NCBI RefSeq assembly: GCF_012030425.1
Contig: NZ_JAAUVN010000001.1
Location: 2,170,001-2,234,000 of the forward strand
Length of the DNA stretch: 64,000 bases
From: Sphingobacterium sp. B16(2022)
GTDB taxonomy: Bacteria; Bacteroidota; Bacteroidia; Sphingobacteriales; Sphingobacteriaceae
Direction: 5' to 3'
The notes under the pieces were generated by a model, which was given only the letters and a program-made list of their open reading frames with translations, did no database searches and was not told the origin of the DNA. A program made the position numbers and the translations under genes. Shown here one piece after another: positions 36,245 through 46,559 of the stretch (its first letter is position 1; the number at the start of each line of letters is the position of its first letter).

Positions 36245-39200
36245 ATGTTAAAAAAGATTATAGATAGACCAGTAATGGCCACCGTTATTTCGGTTGTGCT
36301 ATTAATATTGGGTGTTATAGGATTATTAAGACTTCCTGTAACAAGATTTCCAGATATATCTCCACCCACCGTAATGGTTTCGGGGAGTTATCCTGGTGGG
36401 AACAGTGAGGCCGTGATCCGCTCAGTGGTAACACCACTGGAAGAGCAGATCAATGGTGTGGAAAACATGCAGTATATCAAGTCTACTGCAAGTAATGATG
36501 GTTCTTTTTCCATTTCCATTATCTTCAAACAAGGTGTCAATCCTGATCAGGCCGCTGTAAACGTGCAAAACAGAGTACAGCAAGCAACGCCGATACTTCC
36601 AGAGGAAGTAATCCGGATGGGGCTTACGACCTCAAAACAACAGAACAGTATGATCATGATCTTCAACGTGTATACGGATGATAATGAAAAATATGATGAG
36701 TTGTTTCTTCAAAACTATGTCAACATCAATGTCATACCACAGATTAAACGTGTACCCGGTGTAGGTCAGGCACAGGTTTTTGGTTTAAAGGACTATTCAA
36801 TGCGTGTTTGGCTCAATCCGCAGAAAATGGCTTCTTATGGTTTAGAACCTGCAGATGTAAGTAGAGCCATCGGCACTCAAAGTTTAGAGGTGGCACCCGG
36901 TAAATTGGGTGAAGAATCGAATGCTGCACTGGAGTACGTAATGCGTTATAAAGGTAAAAAAAGCCAACCTCATGAATATGAAAATATCGTTGTTAAACGT
37001 GATGGTGAGCTTTTGGTACGCTTAAAAGATGTAGCTCGTATAGAATTTGGTTCTCTTAGTTATAGTGGAAATACAACTATGAGCGGTAAAAACTCAGTTA
37101 CTGTTGCAATTCTGCAAACTACAGGATCTAATGCAAATGACATCGAAATCGGTGTACGCGATGTATTAAAGAGTGCTTCCAAAAACTTTCCTCCTGGCGT
37201 AGACTATACCAGTTTGATGAGTACAAAAGAGCGTTTGGACGAAGCAACAGGCCAGGTGAAATCTACTTTGATTGAAGCATTTATTCTGGTATTTATCGTC
37301 GTATTCTTGTTTTTACAGGACTTTAGATCGACTATTATACCTGCAATTGCTGTACCGGTAGCGATCATAGGAACATTTTTCTTTCTGCTTGCTTTTGGTT
37401 TCACAATAAACGTACTGACACTCTTTGCACTTGTACTTGCAATCGGTATCGTCGTCGATGATGCCATCGTGGTCGTCGAAGCCGTCCATAGTAAAATGGA
37501 AGGCACAAACATGACCGGAAAAGAGGCAACTCATAGTGCTATGGGTGAGATCACGGGTGCAGTTGTATCGATTACTTTAGTTATGTCTGCGGTATTTATA
37601 CCGATCGGATTTATGACAGGTTCTGCAGGTATTTTTTATAAGCAGTTTGCCTATACATTGGCGATTGCAATTATTATATCGGCGGTTAATGCGTTAACCC
37701 TTACTCCTGCCCTTTGTGCCTTATTATTGAAAAATAATCATGCCGAGGGTCATCATGGAGAAGTCGAAAAGAAAGGATTTGGAAAACGATTCTTTACTGC
37801 ATTTAATGCTGGATTTGAGAATTTAACAGGTAAATATATCAAAGGATTACGGTTCTTAATTGTTAAAAAGTGGATCGGTGCAGGTTTAGTTATTGTGATT
37901 ACTGCACTAGCAGGCTGGATGATGATCAGTACACCAAAAAGCTTTGTTCCGATGGAAGATGATTCATTTATTATCTTCAGTTTAAGTATGCCTCCGGGTA
38001 CCGCCTTAGATCGGACAACTGCCGCTGCTGCACGTATAGATGATATGTTGGAAAAAGAAGAATCAGTACAGAATAGTACCATTATTACAGGCTTCAACAT
38101 TCTATCAAATAGTGCCAGTCCAGCATATGCTATGGGTTTTATCAAGTTGAAAGATAAGAAAGATCGTGGTGCGGAGAAAGATATTGATGTGATTTTAGGA
38201 AATCTAACAGCAAAGTTTGCAACTGTTAAAGAAGCAACTATAATGGCCTTTAGAAGCCCTCCAATAGACGGATATGGGGTTACAAGCGGTGCCGAAATCG
38301 TATTACAGGATAAAAGTGGAAAATCGCCAGAAAAACTGAAAAAGATGTCCGATGAGGTTATCGGACAAATTATGCAACAACCAGGGGTACAATTTGCTTA
38401 TACAACATTCCGTACCGATTTCCCCCAACTTGAACTTGAAGTTGATGAGGATAAAGCGCAACAAATGGGTGTCGAAATCAGTAACATGATGAACGTAATC
38501 CAGACCTATTTCGCAGGTGATCAATCCATGAACTTTACACGATTTGGTAAATTCTACCGTGTCAACGTAAAAGCTGATGGAATATTCAGAACAGACGAAA
38601 ATTCGTTTAATGAAATATTTGTCCGTAATGACCAAAATCAAATGGTTCCTGTGAAATCACTGGTTACACTACATAAGGCGTATGGTCCAGAATCCTTAAG
38701 TAGATACAACTTATTCAATGCGCTGACCATTAGTGTAGTGCCTCTACCCGGCGCCAGTAACGGAGAAATCATGGATAATCTGGAAAAAAATGTATTAAGC
38801 AAGTTGCCGTCAGACTACGGTTACGAATGGACTGGCTTAAGTTTAGAGGAAAAGTCAGCAGGAAATCAAACGTTAGTTATCTTATCGTTGTGTCTCCTAT
38901 TCGTTTACTTTTTATTAGCGGCACAGTATGAGAGTTACCTTTTACCACTTGCAGTATTGCTATCTATTCCAACAGGTATTATTGGTGCATTTGCATCGAT
39001 TAAAGCCATCGGATTGGATAATAATATTTATGTACAGGTAGGATTGATTATGCTTGTGGGATTATTAGCTAAAAATGCAATCTTAATTATTGAATTTGCC
39101 GTACAACGGCGAGCTGCAGGTTATTCTATTGTAGAGTCTGCCATTGAGGGTGCAAAATCAAGATTACGTCCTATTATCATGACATCTCTAGCTTTTATTG

Positions 39201-39400
39201 CTGGTATGATTCCATTAATGTTTGCTACGGGCGGATCTGCAATGGGTAATAGATCGATCAGTACGGGCGCCGCAATAGGGATGCTTTCAGGCGTAATATT
39301 AGGTGTGTTTGTCATACCGATCCTTTATATACTCTTTCAATATCTTCAGGAAAAGGTATCGGGTAAAAATAAAAATCAAAAAATTCAAAGTGTTGAATAA
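36245..39400 (+). CDS. RND multidrug efflux permease (HAE1 family)
   Basis: A 1051-aa AcrB-like pump with 12 membrane helices and two large periplasmic loops. The N-terminus FIDRPV-like IIDRPVMATVISVVLLILG and the proton-relay Asp405-Asp406 pair in IGIVVDDAIVVVEAV are of the HAE1 (drug) type; the methionine and charged residues typical of heavy-metal (HME) pumps are absent. It expels hydrophobic compounds in a proton-driven tripartite complex with the flanking adaptor and channel. It is 19 bases after the adaptor gene. Confidence 0.95.
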   Translation: MLKKIIDRPVMATVISVVLLILGVIGLLRLPVTRFPDISPPTVMVSGSYPGGNSEAVIRSVVTPLEEQINGVENMQYIKSTASNDGSFSISIIFKQGVNPDQAAVNVQNRVQQATPILPEEVIRMGLTTSKQQNSMIMIFNVYTDDNEKYDELFLQNYVNINVIPQIKRVPGVGQAQVFGLKDYSMRVWLNPQKMASYGLEPADVSRAIGTQSLEVAPGKLGEESNAALEYVMRYKGKKSQPHEYENIVVKRDGELLVRLKDVARIEFGSLSYSGNTTMSGKNSVTVAILQTTGSNANDIEIGVRDVLKSASKNFPPGVDYTSLMSTKERLDEATGQVKSTLIEAFILVFIVVFLFLQDFRSTIIPAIAVPVAIIGTFFFLLAFGFTINVLTLFALVLAIGIVVDDAIVVVEAVHSKMEGTNMTGKEATHSAMGEITGAVVSITLVMSAVFIPIGFMTGSAGIFYKQFAYTLAIAIIISAVNALTLTPALCALLLKNNHAEGHHGEVEKKGFGKRFFTAFNAGFENLTGKYIKGLRFLIVKKWIGAGLVIVITALAGWMMISTPKSFVPMEDDSFIIFSLSMPPGTALDRTTAAAARIDDMLEKEESVQNSTIITGFNILSNSASPAYAMGFIKLKDKKDRGAEKDIDVILGNLTAKFATVKEATIMAFRSPPIDGYGVTSGAEIVLQDKSGKSPEKLKKMSDEVIGQIMQQPGVQFAYTTFRTDFPQLELEVDEDKAQQMGVEISNMMNVIQTYFAGDQSMNFTRFGKFYRVNVKADGIFRTDENSFNEIFVRNDQNQMVPVKSLVTLHKAYGPESLSRYNLFNALTISVVPLPGASNGEIMDNLEKNVLSKLPSDYGYEWTGLSLEEKSAGNQTLVILSLCLLFVYFLLAAQYESYLLPLAVLLSIPTGIIGAFASIKAIGLDNNIYVQVGLIMLVGLLAKNAILIIEFAVQRRAAGYSIVESAIEGAKSRLRPIIMTSLAFIAGMIPLMFATGGSAMGNRSISTGAAIGMLSGVILGVFVIPILYILFQYLQEKVSGKNKNQKIQSVE

Positions 39401-40812
39401 TGGCATTATCTATAAATAATATAATTTACGGTATTGGAGTGGCAACTTTGTTGTCCTCATGTTCTGTAAACAAAAAATATAGTCGTCCAGAGTTGGAGAC
39501 TCCACAAAGTTATAGGAATACGGTTGAGGTGACAGGTGATACCATTAGTTTGCCCTATAAAACTTTCTTTAAAGATACTTATTTGACGGCTTTGATCGAT
39601 AAGGCACTTGATAAGAACAAGGATATATCGATCGCTATGATGAGTCTCCGTCAGCTGGATCTTTCCTATAAACAGGCAAAACTGGGACTTCTTCCAACAG
39701 CTGATCTTTCGATATCTGCTGCACGAAACTACCTATCAAAAAGCTCTTTGAACGGTTCTTTGAGTGAGCAGTTTACAGGAAATCAACACATGGACGATTA
39801 TTCTGCTTCTCTTAATATTTCTTGGGAAGCGGATATATGGGGGAAAGTTGCGTTGCAAAAAGAATCTGCAAGAGCAAGCTTCTTCATGCAACGTGAAAAT
39901 TTATCAGCATTGCGAACACGTATTGTAAGTCAAGTCGCACAGGCTTATTACAATTTGATTACTTTGGATGAGCAACTTAAAGTTGCTTCGCGAAACATTG
40001 CTTTGAGCGATACGACTTTGCACATCATAAAACTTCAGTTCGAGTCTGCGCAAACCAATTCACTGGCGGTGGATCAAGCTGAAGCCCAGAAGAAAACTGC
40101 TGAATTATTGGTACCCCTTGCTAAGCAAAACATCGCACTACAAGAGAATGTACTGAGTATTCTTTGTGGGTCTTTTCCAGATAGCATATCACGAGCAAAT
40201 ACAATGGATACGACACCCTTTGTGAAAAGCTTTCCAATAGGTGTTCCTGCCGATATGCTCAGTAGACGTCCTGATGTTAGAGCTGCAGAATATGCTGTGG
40301 TAGTTGCTAACGCAGGTACTGGTCTTGCAAAGGCTCAGATGTATCCTTCTTTGAGATTAACTCCTTCTATTGGAACAAATTCATTCCAATTTGAAAATTG
40401 GTTTGATTTACCTGGTTCATTAGTAAAGAATATTGCTGGTAACATTACCCAACCTATTTTTCAAAATAAGAAGTTAAAAACAGCTTATGAAATAGCAAAA
40501 ATCGAACAGGAAAAATCTGCCGAACAATTTCGTCTGGCAGTCATGACTGCTGTGAGTGAGGTATCTGATGCTTTAGCAAAAAGAGAGTACGCAAGCCAAC
40601 GTATTACACTGATAGAACAGAAAAAAACGGCATTGCAAAAGGCTGTTAGTGATGCAATGTTGCTGTATAGAAGTGGAATGGCAACATATCTTGAAGTTAT
40701 CACTGCACAGAATAACTCCCTTCAAAATGATCTAGAGGCCATTTCGATTCAAAAAGAACAATTTGATGCTTCAACAGATCTTTATCGTGCATTGGGTGGA
40801 GGAACAGAATAA
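39400..40812 (+). CDS. NodT/TolC-like outer-membrane efflux lipoprotein
   Basis: A 470-aa outer-membrane channel with lipobox LLSSC ending at Cys21 and two repeated TolC-type helix-strand units (VSQVAQAYYNLITLDEQLKVA; LSRRPDVRAAEYAVVVANAG). Its start shares a base with the stop of the pump gene (TAATGG), and a strong terminator follows, closing the three-gene operon. Confidence 0.94.
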   Translation: MALSINNIIYGIGVATLLSSCSVNKKYSRPELETPQSYRNTVEVTGDTISLPYKTFFKDTYLTALIDKALDKNKDISIAMMSLRQLDLSYKQAKLGLLPTADLSISAARNYLSKSSLNGSLSEQFTGNQHMDDYSASLNISWEADIWGKVALQKESARASFFMQRENLSALRTRIVSQVAQAYYNLITLDEQLKVASRNIALSDTTLHIIKLQFESAQTNSLAVDQAEAQKKTAELLVPLAKQNIALQENVLSILCGSFPDSISRANTMDTTPFVKSFPIGVPADMLSRRPDVRAAEYAVVVANAGTGLAKAQMYPSLRLTPSIGTNSFQFENWFDLPGSLVKNIAGNITQPIFQNKKLKTAYEIAKIEQEKSAEQFRLAVMTAVSEVSDALAKREYASQRITLIEQKKTALQKAVSDAMLLYRSGMATYLEVITAQNNSLQNDLEAISIQKEQFDASTDLYRALGGGTE

Positions 40813-40829
40813 ATAATCATAGCATATCA

Positions 40830-40868
40830 AAAAAAAAGGATCGACATACAATCGATCCTTTTTTTTTT
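40830..40868. terminator. Bidirectional terminator
   Basis: AAGGATCGA (40836-40844) and TCGATCCTT (40852-40860) around CATACAA, flanked by A- and T-tracts on either side. Serves the RND operon and the convergent gene at 40885. Confidence 0.88.
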
Positions 40869-40884
40869 GATAGCATAATATCCC

Positions 40885-41610
40885 CTATCTTACCCTTGTA
40901 TCAATCCAAAACAGATCATGCATAGGCAAGACATCTTGTGGCGCAATAAGATTGTAGATTAATTCGTCAGTATCACCAGAAATATGCCAGGTATAATCAT
41001 CTCCCCGAACAGCCAATACTTTTAAAATAGCATCTTCATCACAGACCCAAATATCAGATTCTACGACTGCGACATTGTGCATCATAAACCACTTATGTGC
41101 TTGAGTAGCATCAAGACAGATTAAAGATCGAGTCAAAGACTCCAAATCATTCATTCCTACAGCAACATGTTCAGGATAATGTAATTGCAGATAGTCCAGA
41201 TACATACTATGATCCCCAGTATGCAGCGCATAATTACGGATAATCAATCTTTGCGGGTCGAATGAAAAATCATAAACTTCCGGATTGGCTACAAATTGAT
41301 AATATTGATTATAGATGTGAAGCCGTTGGTTCAGTCTTAAATAATGATCATCCTCAATAAATACCTCCCCATCAAGCTGCTCATCTTCCGCATTTAACAA
41401 AGCATCTTCAATAACAAGGACAGCCGGTTCCTGAAAACTCAATACATTTGTTTTACTATCTAGCTGTAGCAGATAATCCCATACATTGGGCACACTGATC
41501 GGATACCAGGTAGGGTTCTCATCATCAATCCTATTCTTAGAGGTTAATATATTATATCCTTTTGACTGCAGGTCTAACAGGATGGATCTGGTCAGAGTAG
41601 CAAACTGCAT
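40885..41610 (-). CDS. Hypothetical protein
   Basis: A 241-aa soluble protein I do not recognise. It is acidic and rich in aromatic residues (IYNQYYQFVANPEVYDFSFD, HISGDTDELIYNL). No signal peptide, membrane helix or known motif. It stands alone, convergent with the RND operon. Confidence 0.65.
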   Translation of the reverse strand: MQFATLTRSILLDLQSKGYNILTSKNRIDDENPTWYPISVPNVWDYLLQLDSKTNVLSFQEPAVLVIEDALLNAEDEQLDGEVFIEDDHYLRLNQRLHIYNQYYQFVANPEVYDFSFDPQRLIIRNYALHTGDHSMYLDYLQLHYPEHVAVGMNDLESLTRSLICLDATQAHKWFMMHNVAVVESDIWVCDEDAILKVLAVRGDDYTWHISGDTDELIYNLIAPQDVLPMHDLFWIDTRVR

Positions 41611-41978
41611 AACGTGATCTTTAGGTTGTTCAACTTAATTTATTAAAAAAAACAAAACACGAACCATTGCAGATCAGATGTTTAAGATTAAACACATAAC
41701 TGATAAAGTTGTTTTAGTAAAGTAGGTTGGTTAGATAATGAGATCAGAATAAATCTAGAAACCAGATATTTCAGGCATCAATTTTTTTAATAGTTTTTAA
41801 GAGATTAAAAAACAATACAAATATCAACTTATAATTTTCTGTTTTTAATATTGTTCAATGTAAAATTTCCATGGCTGAAGAAGCTAGCAGTAATTATATG
41901 TAAACATTTAAAATGATACCATAGCTATTACAGAAAATAAAAATTACCATCATATCGCTAAATAATACAATTAATTTA
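41611..41978. other. Intergenic region without recognised features
   Basis: About 370 AT-rich bases between divergent genes. Apart from the promoter box at its right end I see nothing in it. Confidence 0.45.
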
Positions 41979-41986
41979 TAAATTTG
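41979..41986 (+). promoter_or_regulatory. -7 promoter box of the copper cluster
   Basis: TAAATTTG is a perfect TAnnTTTG and ends 5 bases before the TTG start at 41992. No TTG is at -33, so an activator may be needed. Confidence 0.5.
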
Positions 41987-41991
41987 TAATA

Positions 41992-42381
41992 TTGAAGAAT
42001 TTGAAGACTCATATTGGTATTATCTTGTTAATCTGTCTTGGCTTTTTATTGTTGCCAAGTACGGGCTATTCCTGTGAAAAGGATAGTACTAAAAAGCAAC
42101 ATACTTCAACTGCGCACGAACAGCACACTACCCATTCAAAAACAAATAATACCTGTTCAGATAATACTTCTAAAAAAGCTGATCACGGAGACTGCAACCA
42201 TAGCAAGTGCGATCATGTAACATGTAGATGCCTCTCTTCTTCTTGTTCCGTTTTCTTAACCATTCCATTTGATATAAATCTGAAAGAATTTTCTTTTGTT
42301 GCCAAACAAAAATTCGGATTTCAGCAAAATAATTATTATTCGGAATTTTCAAACATCTGGTTACCTCCCAAAATAGGTTAA
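41992..42381 (+). CDS. Secreted His/Cys-rich putative metal-binding protein
   Basis: A 129-aa protein with a signal peptide (about 1-27) followed by a dense His/Cys segment (about 36-85: HTSTAHEQHTTHSKTNNTC, HGDCNHSKCDHVTCRC). The frame contains no ATG; it must start at TTG, either 41992 or 42001. Its place at the head of the copper cluster and the clustered ligands suggest periplasmic copper (or zinc/silver) binding. The C-terminal 45 residues have no obvious motif. Confidence 0.6.
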   Translation: MKNLKTHIGIILLICLGFLLLPSTGYSCEKDSTKKQHTSTAHEQHTTHSKTNNTCSDNTSKKADHGDCNHSKCDHVTCRCLSSSCSVFLTIPFDINLKEFSFVAKQKFGFQQNNYYSEFSNIWLPPKIG

Positions 42382-42472
42382 AAAGGGCCCTTAATGCCCA
42401 AAGTACGTCTTATCAAAAGCTATAATCAGCTTTTGAAAATCCTTAATTTATATTATTTTAATTATTAAAATC

Positions 42473-43333
42473 ATGAAATCTACATCAAAAATATTGGTAG
42501 TAATCACTGTATTATTATCATCTATAAATACATATGCCCAAATTAATAATACAAAAACTGAAACCGTCAATATCTATGGAGAATGTGACATGTGTAAAAA
42601 AACCATTGAAAAAGCAGGAAATAGCAAAAATGTCGCTCAGGTAGAATGGAATGTTGATACAAAAAAAGCTATAATCAGTTATGATACTCAAAAAACGAGT
42701 AGAGAAGAAATCTTAAAGCGTATTGCCTTAGCAGGTTATGACAGCGAAGATTTTCTAGCTCCTGCGGATGTATATATAAAGCTTCCTGAATGTTGCCAAT
42801 ATACAAGAGAATTAAAGACTGGCACCAAAACTGATGCCATGCTGCTGAAAGATCATAATGAGATGTCCAATCATGCAACGCATGATGCTACCACAAAAAG
42901 CAAAAATCCATTGCAGGCAGTTGTTGATAGCTATTTTTCGGTCAAAGATGCTTTAATAAAGACTGACGCGGCAGCTACCTCCACCCAAGCAACTGTCTTA
43001 CTTTCGACTGTTAAAGCAGTAGATATGAATACACTATCTTCTAAAGAACATGATGTATGGATGAAAGGAATCAGTGACTTAACTGCTCATGTAGAAAGTA
43101 TTTCCAAATCTAAATCCGTTCCAAAACAACGTGAATTATTTGCAAATGTTTCCAAAACAATTTATGATCTAGCAAAAGTATCTAAATTGGAGAGTCCTAT
43201 TTACTACCAGCACTGTCCGATGTTTAACGCAGGAAAAGGTGCACATTGGTTGAGTAAAGATAGTGACATCAAAAACCCATACTTTGGTTCTAAAATGTTG
43301 ACTTGTGGTAGCACAGTGGAAACGTTGAATTAA
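42473..43333 (+). CDS. Secreted HMA - DUF3347 copper-binding protein
   Basis: A 286-aa exported protein (signal peptide to about residue 22, YAQ). Residues 30-95 are a heavy-metal-associated domain with metal ligands Cys38 and Cys41 (GECDMCKKT). A His/Met linker follows (LLKDHNEMSNHATHD), then DUF3347 (about 143-286) with YYQHCPMFNAGKGAHWLS, a candidate metal site. It probably delivers or buffers copper in the periplasm for the oxidase encoded next. Confidence 0.87.
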   Translation: MKSTSKILVVITVLLSSINTYAQINNTKTETVNIYGECDMCKKTIEKAGNSKNVAQVEWNVDTKKAIISYDTQKTSREEILKRIALAGYDSEDFLAPADVYIKLPECCQYTRELKTGTKTDAMLLKDHNEMSNHATHDATTKSKNPLQAVVDSYFSVKDALIKTDAAATSTQATVLLSTVKAVDMNTLSSKEHDVWMKGISDLTAHVESISKSKSVPKQRELFANVSKTIYDLAKVSKLESPIYYQHCPMFNAGKGAHWLSKDSDIKNPYFGSKMLTCGSTVETLN

Positions 43334-43474
43334 TAAATACAGTTCTAAAATAAGATAGACAACGTATATCATATTCTTATATGCTATATGTAACTATTAA
43401 ATGCAGAAAAAACAAAAATACTTATTCACTGGTTAAAACATCAGGAATAACTTCCACTAAAAAATAAATAAACA

Positions 43475-45772
43475 ATGTATATAGCTAAGCATGTATCTAT
43501 AAAAGCGTTACAGACATTGATTATGCTCATTTGTGCAACAACTGCGTTTGCACAAAAAGTTGTCAAATATGACCTGTATGTTCGAGATACCATTGTCAAT
43601 TTTACAGGGAAAGAAAAACGGGCAATTTCGGTTAACGGACAAATTCCTATGCCCACTCTTACATTTACAGAAGGTGATACTGCCGAAATTGTGGTGCATA
43701 ACCAACTAAAAGAAAATACATCTTTACACTGGCACGGCATATTTTTGCCTAATAAAGAGGATGGAGTACCCCATCTTACCCAAGAACCGATAAAACCCAA
43801 TACAACATATACCTATCGCTTTCCTATTATCCAACATGGTACACATTGGTATCACTCCCATTCGGGTTTACAGGAACAGATCGGTATGTACGGCAGTCTC
43901 ATCCTGAAAAAAAGAAGTGATGATAAAACTTTCAGAAAAGGAATTGACGATTTACCTACTATACCAATTATATTAAGTGAATGGACAGACCTAAATCCGG
44001 ATAACATACATAGAATGCTGCATAATGCGAATGATTGGGCCGCCATCAAAAAAGGTGCTACCCAATCTTATGCCGAGGCTATTAAAGAAGGTCACTTTAA
44101 AACTAAAGTCAAAAATGAATGGAAACGTATGATGGCTATGGATGTAAGTGATGTGTACTACGATAAGGTTTTAATGAACGGGAACGAGTTCTCCAATCTA
44201 GAAAAAATAGATAATAAGACTTTGAAAGCAGGAGACAAAGTTCGTCTTCGCATATCAAATGGTGGTGCATCATCCTATTTTTGGCTTCGTTATGCAGGAG
44301 GTAAAATAACCGTTGTAGCCAATGATGGTAACGATGTAGAACCTGTAGAAGTAGATCGATTAATGATTGCAGTATCTGAAACTTATGATATTGTACTCAC
44401 AATCCCTAATGAAGGCACTTCGTATGAATTCATGGCCACTACAGAAGATAGAACAAAATCAACAAGTTACTTTGTAGGAAACGGGAAAAAACAGCTTATA
44501 TCTCCATTACCTCGCCTTAAATATTTTGAAGGCATGAAGATGATGAATGACATGATGAAAATGAACGGGGATCTGGATGATATGGGCATGAAGATGAGCC
44601 TGAACCAAATGGATATGAACGTAGTTATGTATCCTGAAATATCTGGTGATAAGACAAAAAAAGAATCTGGTGACAAAACAAAGAAAGAGGATCATAGTCA
44701 ACATGGCTCCCATAAAATGACCGATGATAAAGATCGGTATAATGCCAATGCTTTAGCAGATATTGTAACGCTAAATTATGCAATGCTCAAATCTCCTTAT
44801 AATACCACCCTGCCAAAAGAGGCGCCGGTAAGAGATATTAAATTTACCTTAACCGGAAATATGAACAGATATGTCTGGAGTATGGACAATAAAGTGTTGG
44901 CTGAAAGTGATAAAATTCCGGTAAAGAAAGGTGAAATATTACGCATCACCCTCTACAATAACTCCATGATGAGACACCCAATACATCTGCATGGGTTTGA
45001 TTTTAGAGTAATCAACGGTAAAAAAGAAAATGCACCGCTGAAAAATGTTATTGATGTCATGCCCATGGAAGTCGATACTATTGAGTTTTTAGCTAACGAA
45101 GAGGGGGACTGGTTTTTCCATTGCCATATTTTATACCACATGATGGCGGGCATGAATAGAGTGTTTGAAGTTGGCGATTATAAAAATCCGTTACTCCCAG
45201 ACAAAGAAAAGGCCTATAAAGCGTTACAGAAAGAAAGTAATATGGCCCACTTCATGGTGCAAAATGATTTCGCGACTAACGGTAATGACGGTGGTGCAAT
45301 GATACAAAATGCCAGATGGTCATTAGGAACAGAATGGCGATTGGGCTATAATGATATGCATGGATATGAAGTAGAGACCCATTTAGGCCGATACATCGGA
45401 AAAATGCAATGGTTTATGCCATTTGTAGGTTTTGATTGGAGATATAGAAGAATGGGTGAAGACGAGCATGAAAAAAACATCTTTGGACAGGTTAATAAGA
45501 AAGATGTCAGAAGGGCTGTCAGTGCCGGATTTATGTATACGCTCCCTATGCTCGTAAATTTTCAAGCTGAAGTATATCATGACGGAATAGTACGCTTACA
45601 ATTAATGCGCGAAGACATTCCTATTTCACCCAGATTAAGAGGTGGTTTTATGGTCAACACAGATCTAGAATATATGGGTGACCTGACATATGTAATCAAT
45701 AAAAATATGGGTATACGTACGCATTACGATAGTGATATGGGCTGGGGATTCGGTTTATCATTAAACTATTAA
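43475..45772 (+). CDS. Multicopper oxidase with C-terminal CopB-like barrel region
   Basis: A 765-aa exported protein (signal peptide to about residue 27). Residues 28-575 are a three-cupredoxin oxidase of the CopA/PcoA type: copper motifs HWHG (85-88), HWYHSHSG (124-131), HPIHLHG (near 500) and HCHILYHMMAGM (near 549, with T1 His/Met ligands). A Met-rich stretch lies near 355-385. Residues about 590-765 are different: alternating aromatic beta strands ending in an aromatic residue (GWGFGLSLNY), resembling CopB-type outer-membrane barrels. The fusion would tie copper oxidation to the outer membrane. Confidence 0.88.
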   Translation: MYIAKHVSIKALQTLIMLICATTAFAQKVVKYDLYVRDTIVNFTGKEKRAISVNGQIPMPTLTFTEGDTAEIVVHNQLKENTSLHWHGIFLPNKEDGVPHLTQEPIKPNTTYTYRFPIIQHGTHWYHSHSGLQEQIGMYGSLILKKRSDDKTFRKGIDDLPTIPIILSEWTDLNPDNIHRMLHNANDWAAIKKGATQSYAEAIKEGHFKTKVKNEWKRMMAMDVSDVYYDKVLMNGNEFSNLEKIDNKTLKAGDKVRLRISNGGASSYFWLRYAGGKITVVANDGNDVEPVEVDRLMIAVSETYDIVLTIPNEGTSYEFMATTEDRTKSTSYFVGNGKKQLISPLPRLKYFEGMKMMNDMMKMNGDLDDMGMKMSLNQMDMNVVMYPEISGDKTKKESGDKTKKEDHSQHGSHKMTDDKDRYNANALADIVTLNYAMLKSPYNTTLPKEAPVRDIKFTLTGNMNRYVWSMDNKVLAESDKIPVKKGEILRITLYNNSMMRHPIHLHGFDFRVINGKKENAPLKNVIDVMPMEVDTIEFLANEEGDWFFHCHILYHMMAGMNRVFEVGDYKNPLLPDKEKAYKALQKESNMAHFMVQNDFATNGNDGGAMIQNARWSLGTEWRLGYNDMHGYEVETHLGRYIGKMQWFMPFVGFDWRYRRMGEDEHEKNIFGQVNKKDVRRAVSAGFMYTLPMLVNFQAEVYHDGIVRLQLMREDIPISPRLRGGFMVNTDLEYMGDLTYVINKNMGIRTHYDSDMGWGFGLSLNY

Positions 45773-45847
45773 AACTGATTTATTTCACATAATATGCTGT
45801 ATCGTTAATGAGGAAACAAAAAATACGGTACAGCTGAACGTATAGAT

Positions 45848-45876
45848 AAAGGGTCTAATTTTCATTAGACCCTTTT
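45848..45876 (+). terminator. Terminator of the copper cluster
   Basis: AAAGGGTCTAA (45848-45858) and TTAGACCCTTT with loop TTTTCA, followed by T. Confidence 0.85.
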
Positions 45877-46056
45877 CGTTAAAGATTTATAGTTACTTTA
45901 TCAGTAATCCCCCGGCTTAACGCATCTTGACAAATACTCTGTATCTTTTATTTTTGTTTTAGAAAAATATCAGCAAATAAGAGCATTAAACTCAACGAAA
46001 AACTTTTTAAGGGATCAGTTTGTTCCTCTAATAGTTGTATTTCTAAAAAGTAAATT

Positions 46057-46518
46057 ATGTATACAGATACTGTAACCGCAGGAATTTTAATAGATTTGAT
46101 TCAGATTAACAACGACAGAATCGAAGGCTATACCTTAGCATTAGAAAACCTAAAAACAAATCGTGATAATGACTTACGTTCACTATTCGAAGATTATATC
46201 CAAGAAACCATCCTGTTCAACTCCGAGCTTGCTCCATTTACCGTTGTCGATGGCGAAGCTCCAACAATTCCCCCGCGCATCTCCGGTAAATTGCATCGCT
46301 TCTGGTTAGATCTGAAAGCAACATTAAGTGGTCATGATCGTAAACAGATTCTCGAAGAATGTGAACGTGGTGAAGACGCAAGTAAAAAAGAGTATGAAAA
46401 GGCTTTAAAAGAAGCCCCAGATCTTCCTATAGCTATCGTCACTATGATTCGAAATCATGCAGAAAAGCAAAAAAAGGCACACGATCAGATTCGCACCCTC
46501 AGAGATGAAGCAGATTAA
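46057..46518 (+). CDS. DUF2383/PA2169 family four-helix-bundle protein
   Basis: A 153-aa ferritin-like helical protein. The starting pattern LIDLIQINNDRIEGYTLALEN and the later KLHRFWLDLKATLSGHD and ILEECERGEDASKKEYEKAL belong to the DUF2383 (PA2169) family, found in stress-related loci; no reaction is known. Monocistronic. Confidence 0.85.
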   Translation: MYTDTVTAGILIDLIQINNDRIEGYTLALENLKTNRDNDLRSLFEDYIQETILFNSELAPFTVVDGEAPTIPPRISGKLHRFWLDLKATLSGHDRKQILEECERGEDASKKEYEKALKEAPDLPIAIVTMIRNHAEKQKKAHDQIRTLRDEAD

Positions 46519-46559
46519 GCGTTGCATTAGATAAAACGAACAAAGCTTCTTTAAGTCTA

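Noticed and set aside
36245..39400. RND pump as a heavy-metal (CusA-type) exporter because a copper cluster is nearby
   Set aside because: Sequence features are of the HAE1 drug type, a strong terminator and about 1 kb with an opposed gene separate it from the copper genes.
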